Assembly: GCA_030623425.1 (NCBI GenBank)
Contig: JAUXMA010000076.1
Location: 1 to 7,077, forward strand
Source of the DNA: Rhodospirillaceae bacterium
GTDB taxonomy: Bacteria; Pseudomonadota; Alphaproteobacteria; Rhodospirillales; 2-02-FULL-58-16
Length of the DNA: 7,077 nt
Reading direction: 5' to 3'
Shown here: piece by piece, positions 1 through 5,340 of the stretch
How positions within the stretch are numbered: the stretch's first letter is position 1
Layout of the letters: each line of letters starts with the position of its first letter
Made by a program: the position numbers and the translations under genes
Notes under the pieces: generated by a model
What the model was told of the DNA's origin: nothing
Database searches by the model: none
The model's input: the letters and a program-made list of their open reading frames with translations, nothing else

Positions 1-95
1 ACTAGACCGAGACCAAGGCTCAATCCTTTGCCGGTCCAGACCGTTCCACCGCCAGTTAAAATAGACGAACCCGTCCTGCGCGAATCAACTACCAA
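1..95 (-). CDS. LG-repeat magnetosome protein, Mms6-like (5' part only, runs off left edge)
   Basis: Thirty-one whole codons are open from 95 to the left edge. The translation contains GGGTVWTGKGLSLGLGL at about residues 15-31. From memory, mature Mms6 of Magnetospirillum begins GGTIWTGKGLGLGLGLGLG, so 14 of 16 aligned residues are identical. Mms6 is a small magnetosome-membrane protein whose LG-rich segment lies in or self-assembles at the membrane, while its acidic C-terminus binds iron and shapes magnetite crystals. MamD and MamG share the LG repeat, so the exact member cannot be fixed; the GGT-hydrophobic-WTGKGL entry is closest to Mms6. The membrane segment beyond the repeat and the acidic tail would lie outside the window. 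The start is doubtful. TAA stands at 98-96, the only conventional in-frame start before the motif is TTG at 95-93, and no good Shine-Dalgarno precedes it. The last two bases (GT) would give Val, not the expected Gly. It could be a TTG-started gene, a frameshifted remnant or contig-end error. Confidence 0.62.
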   Translation of the reverse strand, partial: MVVDSRRTGSSILTGGGTVWTGKGLSLGLGL

Positions 96-103
96 TTAAT
101 ATA

Positions 104-137
104 ATCCGGCGGTTCCTGAATAGAGGAACTGGCGGGT
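104..137 (-). terminator. Hairpin, possible rho-independent terminator after the dihydroorotase gene
   Basis: Bases 104-117 and 124-137 form a stem around a six-base loop (118-123). The inner six pairs, GTTCCT with AGGAAC, are perfect. The outer stem has two G-T wobbles and one G-G mismatch (109/132). Read on the minus strand, the hairpin is followed by the A/T-only run TATATTAATT. The plus-strand side has no T tract, so any terminator acts on minus-strand transcripts leaving the gene that ends at 234. The T tract is interrupted by A, so the call is moderate. The hairpin lies just upstream of the possible TTG start at 95 and could instead belong to that gene's leader. Confidence 0.42.
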
Positions 138-233
138 CGACCGCGTTCCGAAGGTCCTTTTTGACCGCTTTCACTTCATTCGGACATACTTCCCAAACAG
201 GCTCTTATATCGGGATGACTTGGAAAACGCGGC

Positions 234-1565
234 TTAAAGACACTCCAGGAACCGCACCGCCGCGCCCCTGGGCTCGCCCAGGAGTTCTCCTTCGCGCATG
301 ACCTGAAGGCCGCGGACGAAGGTGGCGACGGGCCAGCCGGTGATGTCCATTCCCTCGAAAGGCGTCCAGCCGCAGCGGCTGGCGATCCACGTCGAGGTGA
401 TGGCGCGCCGGGCTTTCAGGTCAACGACGGTGAAATCGGCGTCGAAGCCGGCGGCGATCCGTCCCTTTCCGGCGATGGCGAAAACGCGAGCCGGGCCGGC
501 GCTGGTCAAATCGACGAACCGCTCAAGGCTGAGCCTGCCCTTATGCGCGTGGTTCAGCATCACCGGCACCATGGTTTGCACGCCGGGCATGCCGGACGGG
601 CTTTCAGGGTAGGGCCTATCCTTGTCTTCTTTTAAATGTGGCGCGTGGTCGGAGCCGATGCAATCGACAAGGCCGTTGCCGACGGCGGTCCACAGGGCGT
701 CCCGGTGGCGCGCCTCCCTGATCGGCGGATTCATTTGCGCAAGCGTTCCCAACTCATCATATGTTTCGGGCGCCACGAGGGTCAGGTGCTGGGGCGTCAC
801 CTCGACGGTGGCGATGTCGTGATAACGGCCGAGCAGGGCCATTTCGTCGGCCGTGCTTACATGCAGAACGTGAACCCGGCGCTTCGTTCCCCGGGCCAGC
901 CGCAAAAGCCTCCGGGTGGCGGCGAGGGCCGTCTTTGCGTCCCGCCATTGTGGGTGCCGGTGAACCTTGGCGCCGCCTTCGACCAGCTTGAACCGGTCTC
1001 GCAAGCGGTCCTCGTCCTCGCAATGCACGGCGCAACGCCGGCAGCCGTTGGCCAGGACCTGGGCCAAGGTGGTTTCGTCGGCGATGAGCAGGCTGCCGGT
1101 CGAACCGCCCATGAAAATTTTGATCCCGGCGCAACCAGGCAGGCGTTCCAGGTCGTTCAAATGCTCGACGTTTGCGACCGTCGCGCCGACGTAAAAAGCG
1201 ATGTCGACCCAGGCCCGGTTTTTGGCCCGGCGGCATTTGTCGGCCAAGTCGGCGGCGCTAATGGTCGGCGGCCTGGTATTGGGCATCTCAAAGACCGCCG
1301 TAACTCCGCCCAAGGCCGCCGCCGCGCTGCCGGTGGCGATGTCTTCCTTTTCCGTCCGGCCCGGTTCGCGAAAGTGAACCTGGGTGTCGATGACGCCGGG
1401 CAGGACGTGAAGGCCGGCGGCGTCGAAAACTTCCGCCGCCTGGAATCGGCCCAGGTCCCCGACGTTTTTGATCAATCCGTCCGCCACGCCGACGTCGGCT
1501 TCACCGATGGCGGACGGGGTGACGCAGGTGCCGCCTTGCAAGACGAGATCGAAAGTCTCCGCCAT
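234..1565 (-). CDS. Dihydroorotase-family cyclic amidohydrolase (alphaproteobacterial subgroup)
   Basis: This is a 443-residue amidohydrolase of the type I dihydroorotase/allantoinase/hydantoinase group, a usual length. Dihydroorotase closes carbamoyl-aspartate to dihydroorotate in cytosolic pyrimidine synthesis. Visible landmarks are the N-terminal beta-sandwich strand (DLVLQGGTCV), the metal site GVIDTQVHFREPG (residues 57-69), EMPNT (93-97), GIKIFMGGSTG with K149 as the usual carbamylated lysine, H181, H235 in VLHVST, and GSDHAPH with D306. The first histidine of the HxH metal motif is Gln (Q62). I recall a D-S/T-Q-V-H form in alphaproteobacterial proteins annotated as dihydroorotase, so this is probably a subgroup trait; orotate-pathway activity is not assured. 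ATG at 1565 is chosen over ATG at 1622 because the family begins at this point and the extra 19 residues are Arg/Thr-rich and unlike it. AAAGGA lies at 1586-1581, fifteen bases upstream, which is rather far. It is transcribed divergently from the flbT unit. Confidence 0.87.
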   Translation of the reverse strand: MAETFDLVLQGGTCVTPSAIGEADVGVADGLIKNVGDLGRFQAAEVFDAAGLHVLPGVIDTQVHFREPGRTEKEDIATGSAAAALGGVTAVFEMPNTRPPTISAADLADKCRRAKNRAWVDIAFYVGATVANVEHLNDLERLPGCAGIKIFMGGSTGSLLIADETTLAQVLANGCRRCAVHCEDEDRLRDRFKLVEGGAKVHRHPQWRDAKTALAATRRLLRLARGTKRRVHVLHVSTADEMALLGRYHDIATVEVTPQHLTLVAPETYDELGTLAQMNPPIREARHRDALWTAVGNGLVDCIGSDHAPHLKEDKDRPYPESPSGMPGVQTMVPVMLNHAHKGRLSLERFVDLTSAGPARVFAIAGKGRIAAGFDADFTVVDLKARRAITSTWIASRCGWTPFEGMDITGWPVATFVRGLQVMREGELLGEPRGAAVRFLECL

Positions 1566-1655
1566 GACGTTTGAATGTGTTCCTTTCAGGCCGCGCCGAC
1601 GGGGGGTCGTCCTGGCCGACACCGCGTGAACGGGCTTGGTGGAAGCTTAGAGCAT

Positions 1656-1673
1656 TTCCCGTTTGCTAGGGAA
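1656..1673. repeat. Small inverted repeat in the divergent intergenic region
   Basis: TTCCC (1656-1660) and GGGAA (1669-1673) are complementary across an eight-base loop. The surrounding text (about 1648-1685, TTAGAGCATTT at the left and AATCGGTTCCGG at the right) resembles short palindromic elements I have seen scattered between genes in alphaproteobacterial genomes. Only one copy is in the window, so repeat status is inference. The stem is too short and lacks a T run, so it is not a convincing terminator. Confidence 0.25.
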
Positions 1674-1716
1674 TCGGTTCCGGCCCGCTGCCCCTCCCGG
1701 ACAACCCGGACGGCGA

Positions 1717-1745
1717 TTAACCAGCCGTTTACCGATGATTGCTAT
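1717..1745 (+). promoter_or_regulatory. CtrA-like box / candidate promoter for the flbT unit
   Basis: TTAA (1717-1720), seven bases, then TTTAC (1728-1732) matches the CtrA box TTAA-N7-TTAAC with one mismatch. CtrA is the response regulator that controls flagellar genes in many Alphaproteobacteria, and this site lies directly ahead of the transcript carrying flbT. The same bases can be read as a weak sigma-70 promoter: TTAACC (1717-1722), a 17-base spacer, and TGCTAT (1740-1745), with three of six -10 positions matching. A start six to ten bases beyond that -10 would fall at or next to the ATG at 1755, implying a very short or absent leader. Both readings rest on sequence alone. Confidence 0.35.
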
Positions 1746-1754
1746 GGTCGAGGC

Positions 1755-1976
1755 ATGACGGAGCCGAAGCCTATCATCAGCGATGCCGAAATCGTACGCT
1801 CGGCGATAACGATGCTGAAAAATCACGGCGGGGACGCCAGCGCGATCGCCACCATGCATGCCGACATGTTTCTCTGCTTCGACAACATCGAAGGCTACCG
1901 CTTGTGGAAGCGGATCGAAATGGTGGTCGAGGAAATGCTGGTGAAGAAAAGTACCGCCGGAGTGCAGCTCCATTGA
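1755..1976 (+). CDS. Short conserved alphaproteobacterial protein of unknown function, upstream of flbT
   Basis: A 73-residue soluble protein with no signal peptide or membrane segment. Its body (about residues 10-62) should be mostly helical and carries the pattern SAITMLKNHGGDAS, then a helix with two methionine-rich turns, D-N-I-E-G-Y, WKRIEMVVEEML. I recall many short alphaproteobacterial proteins with the same layout (helix, HG-D-A, helix, D-x-x-G-x-x-x-W-x-R-I, helix) and no known function; some fall in DUF families I cannot assign securely. GAGG at 1750-1753 is only one base from the ATG, too close for normal Shine-Dalgarno use, so initiation may be leaderless or weak. The gene ends 39 bases before the preferred flbT start on the same strand, so co-transcription is likely. 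Codon use matches its neighbours. A flagellar role is only suggested by position. Confidence 0.7.
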   Translation: MTEPKPIISDAEIVRSAITMLKNHGGDASAIATMHADMFLCFDNIEGYRLWKRIEMVVEEMLVKKSTAGVQLH

Positions 1977-2001
1977 TCCGCAAGATTCATTCGAGATGAC
2001 C

Positions 2002-2006
2002 AGGAG
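2002..2006 (+). promoter_or_regulatory. Ribosome binding site deciding the flbT start
   Basis: AGGAG at 2002-2006 touches the ATG at 2007 with no spacer but stands nine bases before the ATG at 2016. Ribosomes need roughly five to nine bases here, so 2016 is the likelier start. The alternative adds only Met-Ala-Glu. Confidence 0.65.
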
Positions 2007-2015
2007 ATGGCTGAG

Positions 2016-2486
2016 ATGGATAAAGTCGTCCTGACCCTCGATCCCGGCGAAAAAGGGATCGTCGGCAACATGGTGGTCGAGAACACCAACGATTCGACGA
2101 TCGAACTCGGTGTCCAGGGCGACGGTCCGATTCTCAGGGACAAGCTGATGATCAAGGCCGAGCAGGCGACAAGTCCGGCGTTGAAAATCTATTACATGGT
2201 CATGAACATGTATCTCGACCCCACCGGCTTCGAATCCAATTACAAGCCGTTCCTGGGTCTATCGCGGGAGCTGGTTTCCGAAGTGCCGTCAACCGGCATG
2301 ATCATGGCCGATATCGGCGAAGCCCTCATCGGCGGCGATTACCGTGGCGCTTTTGAAAAGTGTTTCGAACTCATGGAATACGAGGCCCTGCTCGAACAAG
2401 CCGCCATGGAAAAAAAACAAGGCAAGAAAGCCGACAACGATAACAGCGCCGGCGCTGACAACGCCGACGCGGACGGGGGCGATTAA
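2016..2486 (+). CDS. flbT: Flagellin regulator FlbT
   Basis: A 156-residue protein matching the FlbT family. FlbT is known from Caulobacter as a post-transcriptional regulator that binds the flagellin mRNA leader and destabilises it when filament assembly is blocked; in some other Alphaproteobacteria it favours flagellin synthesis. Family landmarks are the opening VVLTLDPGEKGIVGNMVVEN (residues 4-23, the L-x-P-G-E-x-hydrophobic-hydrophobic-G/N-N core), GDGPILRDK (35-43, the conserved I-L-R turn), SPALKIYYMVMNMYLDP (53-69, usually T-P-A-K-R-I-Y), and the C-terminal helices to about 130. Residues 131-156 are a Lys-rich then Asp/Asn/Ala/Gly-rich tail, probably disordered and longer than typical. 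FlaF, the usual partner gene, is not in the window. The gene is convergent with asnB, with 41 bases between their stops. Confidence 0.88.
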   Translation: MDKVVLTLDPGEKGIVGNMVVENTNDSTIELGVQGDGPILRDKLMIKAEQATSPALKIYYMVMNMYLDPTGFESNYKPFLGLSRELVSEVPSTGMIMADIGEALIGGDYRGAFEKCFELMEYEALLEQAAMEKKQGKKADNDNSAGADNADADGGD

Positions 2487-2507
2487 CCGGCGGCGCGCCA
2501 CCAACCG

Positions 2508-2524
2508 GCCCCCCATTCGGGGGC
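2508..2524. terminator. Short GC hairpin between convergent flbT and asnB
   Basis: GCCCCC (2508-2513) pairs with GGGGGC (2519-2524) around a five-base loop, giving six G-C pairs in the 41-base gap between two convergent stop codons. Neither side has a T tract, so it is a weak intrinsic terminator at best. Position is the main argument. Confidence 0.3.
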
Positions 2525-2527
2525 GAT

Positions 2528-4318
2528 TCAGGCCGCCGCCAAGGTGTCGAAGACATCGCCGCCGGGAACGAGGGCCAAAATATGGCGGCGGTGCCAGAGG
2601 GCGTAAAAAAGCAATGTCCAGGCGGCCTTGCCCAGTTTGCCGCCGGCATCGGCGGCGGCGGTGGCGAACAGCTTGTCGACGGCGCCGGGCTTGCAAACCT
2701 CGGCGACTCCCGGCTGGGCCGCCACCAATGGCCCCAGTTTCCGGCCCTTGGCGGCGATCCATTCACCAACGGGAACGGTGAAGCCGCGCTTGCGCGAAAA
2801 AGGCTTTGCCTCGGGCAGGCCGGTTGCAAGCCAACGGCGCAAAAGCCATTTGCCGATGCCGCGCCTGACTTTCAGGCGGTCCGGCAAGGTGAAGGCGAAA
2901 GCGGCGAGCGCCGGATCGAGGAAAGGGACGCGGCCTTCGACGCCATGCGCCATCAAGCAGCGGTCGAGCTTGGTCAAGAGATCGTTGGGCAGCCAGTCGT
3001 CGCAATCGACCGCTTGGTTGATTTGCAAGGGCGTGCGGCCGGGACGGTTTTCGGCCGCCTCGGCGGCGGCGACGCCGTCACGCCATTGTCCCGACGGTTC
3101 ACGCAGTACGCCTAAGCCGTCGAGGGCGCCGGCGCAACGCATCGGCCGACCGCCGAACAGGCGCCAACGCGACGCCCGTCGGTAGCGGCCGTAGCCGCCA
3201 AACATCTCGTCCCCGCCCTCGCCGGTCAAGATGACTTTGAGGCCGTTCTCCCTGGCGGCGGCGGCCAGTTTGTAGGTCGGCAACAGGGCATAATCGGCGG
3301 CCGGGTCATCCATGACCGAGGCGATTTCCGGCAACAGCCGCCAGAAATCGCCCTCGCCGAAATTCACTTCCACATGCTTGGCGCCAACGATGCCGGCGAG
3401 TTTGCGCGCGTGTTCCCTTTCGTCATGAACGAGGCAGCCTTCGAAACCGGCCGTGAAGGCCCTGACCGGCTTTTCGTTGAGCCGCGCCATCATTGCCAGC
3501 AGCACCGACGAATCGACGCCGCCCGAGAGGAACATGCCGTAAGGGACATCGGACCGCTGGTGGATTTCGACGCCGTCGTTGAGGATTTCATCGAGTTGCT
3601 TGAGCGCTTCCGCCGCCGGCATGCCCCGCGGCCCCGCCGCCGGCAGGGCTTCGATTCGGCGGCGTTCGGTGATCCGGCCTTCCTCGACGACCACCGTCTC
3701 GCCCGGCAACAGCCTGAAAATGCCGCGAAAGGCCGTCTCGGCGCCAGTGGTGAACTGCAACTGCAATAGCTCGTCGCGGGCCTCGTGCCGCAAATCCGCC
3801 ATTGTCAGGCCGGCGGTAATGAGCGCCCGCGCCTCGGAGGCGAAAGAGAAGCCGGCGCCGGTCTCGGTATAGTACAGCGGCTTGATGCCGAAAGGATCGC
3901 GGGCCAGCACCAGCCGCTTTCGTAGAGGGTCGTGGATGGCGATGGCGTACATGCCCCGCAGCCGGCGGGCAAAGCCGACACCGTCGCGGAGGTAAAGGTG
4001 GAGCGGCGGTTCGCAGTCGGAGCGGGTGGCGAAGGCAGCCTCGCCGATTTCCCGGCGCAGGTCGAGATAGTTGTAGATTTCGCCGTTGGCGATGATTGCC
4101 GGCGCCGCCACCGCCGCCGCCGAGCGGGCGAGGATGGGTTGATCGCCGGTTTCAAGATCGATGATGGCGAGCCGGGTATGGATCATGCCGACATTTCCGG
4201 AAATGTGACGCCCGCGCCCGTCCGGCCCCCTGTGGGCAAGCGCCTGGGCCAGGCGGTCCAGGGTCCGTGCCGACGGCGCCGAGCCATCCTCGGTCATGAC
4301 GCCGGCGATGCCGCACAT
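2528..4318 (-). CDS. asnB: Asparagine synthase, glutamine-hydrolysing (AsnB-type amidotransferase)
   Basis: A 596-residue two-domain cytosolic enzyme. The N-terminal class II glutaminase releases ammonia from glutamine. The C-terminal ATP-pyrophosphatase domain adenylates aspartate, or in glycan loci possibly another carboxylate, and transfers the ammonia. The N-terminus is exactly MCGIAG, so Cys2 becomes the nucleophile after Met removal. HTRLAIID (47-54) and NGEIYNY (78-84) line the glutamine site. SGGVDSS (265-271) is the PP-loop, GEGGDEMFGGYGRYR (366-380) follows, and LPNDLLTKLDRCLMAHGVEGR (443-463) with VPFLD completes the synthetase core. All key residues are present and length is normal, so it should be active. 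It is the last gene of the glycosyltransferase operon. Its ATG shares one base with the preceding TGA (TGATG), which suggests translational coupling; AAAAGG lies ten bases upstream. Whether it supplies asparagine or amidates a surface glycan cannot be read from the sequence. Confidence 0.93.
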   Translation of the reverse strand: MCGIAGVMTEDGSAPSARTLDRLAQALAHRGPDGRGRHISGNVGMIHTRLAIIDLETGDQPILARSAAAVAAPAIIANGEIYNYLDLRREIGEAAFATRSDCEPPLHLYLRDGVGFARRLRGMYAIAIHDPLRKRLVLARDPFGIKPLYYTETGAGFSFASEARALITAGLTMADLRHEARDELLQLQFTTGAETAFRGIFRLLPGETVVVEEGRITERRRIEALPAAGPRGMPAAEALKQLDEILNDGVEIHQRSDVPYGMFLSGGVDSSVLLAMMARLNEKPVRAFTAGFEGCLVHDEREHARKLAGIVGAKHVEVNFGEGDFWRLLPEIASVMDDPAADYALLPTYKLAAAARENGLKVILTGEGGDEMFGGYGRYRRASRWRLFGGRPMRCAGALDGLGVLREPSGQWRDGVAAAEAAENRPGRTPLQINQAVDCDDWLPNDLLTKLDRCLMAHGVEGRVPFLDPALAAFAFTLPDRLKVRRGIGKWLLRRWLATGLPEAKPFSRKRGFTVPVGEWIAAKGRKLGPLVAAQPGVAEVCKPGAVDKLFATAAADAGGKLGKAAWTLLFYALWHRRHILALVPGGDVFDTLAAA

Positions 4319-5340
4319 CAGGCGAGAACCTTTTCAAAAAATTGAAAGTACTTGCCAACCACGATGGACTCGGTGAAACGGGCCTCGTAAGCCGCGCGGC
4401 CCTGGCGGGAGATGTGGGGGAGCAAATTCTCGTCATTGAGCACATAGCGGATGGCGCGGGCAAGCATCACAGGGTCGTCGACCGGCACCAACACGCCTGT
4501 TTGTCCGTCCTCGATCAGGGTGCTGGGGCCCAGGCTGTCGGCGGCGACCACCGGTTTTTCCTGCGCCCAGGCCTCGACGATCACGTTACCGAGGGGCTCG
4601 TGGCGCGACGAGCAAACGAACATGTCGCAAGCGGCGAACAGGGCCGCCGTATCCTCGCGCCAGCCCAAGAAGCGAACCCTGGGTCTGACCGCCAGGCTTT
4701 CCGCCATGGCTTCGAGTTGGACGCGGAGCGGCCCGTCGCCGGCCAACCACAGATAGACATCGGGCAATCGGGCGACGGCTTTCAAAAGCACATCAAAGGC
4801 CTTGTTCTCGTGCAGCCGTCCCATGGCCAGCAACAAAGGCGCCTTGTCGGGGGTGTACAAAGCCTCCCGCGGAACGGCCAAGGCCTTTTCCTCGCTGACG
4901 AAGTTGGGCAAGTAGTGGGTTTTGTCTTTCGGCCAGCCCTCGTTCATCAAGTAGTCGGCGATATCTTGCGTGTTGGCGATCAAATGGTCGCAGGCCCGGT
5001 AGCATTTCAGGTCGTAATAGCCGCCGAGCCGACCGACGTGGACGAAATTTCCCAGTGGACATTTTGCCGTCGCCCGGCTCATCCAGGTCAAAACGATGTC
5101 GGGCCGGAATTCCTGAATGGTTCGCTTGAGCTTAAGCGGGGTCTGCAAGTCGAAGATCCCGCCGAACGCCAATTCAAGCGTTTCGACGCCGCCAGCTTGC
5201 AAGATTGCCGCCCGCCGCGGGTGTTTCCGGATCACTACCCGTTGCTCTAGGCCGGCCCGGTCGAGGCCCAAAACCAAGCGGACGAAAAATGCTTCGGCGC
5301 CACCGAATTCGCCGCCGGCCATGACTTGTAGGAGGCGCAT
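4318..5340 (-). CDS. GT4-family glycosyltransferase (second of pair)
   Basis: A 340-residue retaining GT-B glycosyltransferase (GT4, RfaG/COG0438 type), probably at the inner face of the cytoplasmic membrane and acting on a lipid-linked or surface glycan. The N-terminal Rossmann half starts MRLLQVMAGGEFGGAEAFF, with the G-G-x-E turn at 13-16. The hinge region has LPNFVSE (144-150). The C-terminal donor-binding half has GRLHENKAFDVLLKA (174-188), LAGDGPLR (199-206), and the E-x7-E motif at E248 and E256 within HEPLGNVIVEAW, the nucleotide-sugar contact. There is no signal peptide or clear membrane helix. Donor and acceptor sugars cannot be predicted. The start abuts the TAA of the upstream glycosyltransferase with no intervening base, and no strong Shine-Dalgarno is seen, so coupling to the upstream gene is likely. 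Its stop overlaps the asnB start. Confidence 0.9.
   Translation of the reverse strand: MRLLQVMAGGEFGGAEAFFVRLVLGLDRAGLEQRVVIRKHPRRAAILQAGGVETLELAFGGIFDLQTPLKLKRTIQEFRPDIVLTWMSRATAKCPLGNFVHVGRLGGYYDLKCYRACDHLIANTQDIADYLMNEGWPKDKTHYLPNFVSEEKALAVPREALYTPDKAPLLLAMGRLHENKAFDVLLKAVARLPDVYLWLAGDGPLRVQLEAMAESLAVRPRVRFLGWREDTAALFAACDMFVCSSRHEPLGNVIVEAWAQEKPVVAADSLGPSTLIEDGQTGVLVPVDDPVMLARAIRYVLNDENLLPHISRQGRAAYEARFTESIVVGKYFQFFEKVLA

Noticed and set aside
1..99. Plus-strand proline-rich frame open from the left edge to TAA at 97-99
   Set aside because: It is the complement of the minus-strand frame carrying the Mms6-like motif. The proline run is what a Gly-rich coding strand gives in reverse, and nothing in it is recognisable.
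161..190. Plus-strand TTGACC ... CATACT promoter-like pair
   Set aside because: The spacing is 18 bases and the -10 only partly matches. It would transcribe antisense into the dihydroorotase gene with no plus-strand gene to serve.
141..232. CCGCGTT (141-147) and AACGCGG (226-232) inverted repeat spanning 92 bases, considered as a structured RNA or integron attC site
   Set aside because: Only seven pairs close a long, mostly unpaired interior, and no attC core sequences are visible. This is within chance for this composition.
636..1574. 312-codon plus-strand open frame opposite the dihydroorotase gene
   Set aside because: It lies wholly antisense to a gene with clear family motifs and arises from high G+C third positions. 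Its translation shows no recognisable domain and is rich in Gly, Arg and Val.
1919..2082. ATGGTGGTCGAG occurs twice, in the small protein gene and in flbT
   Set aside because: Both copies encode Met-Val-Val-Glu in preferred codons. Two 12-base matches inside coding DNA need no repeat explanation.
2582..4345. Several plus-strand open frames opposite asnB (2582-3115, 2628-3185, 3374-3769, 3932-4345)
   Set aside because: All are shadows of the asnB coding strand, with no domain, no conserved starts and no fitting ribosome sites.
4342..5250. 302-codon plus-strand open frame opposite the second glycosyltransferase
   Set aside because: It is antisense to a well-supported GT4 gene, has no motifs, and is a composition artefact of GC-rich DNA.
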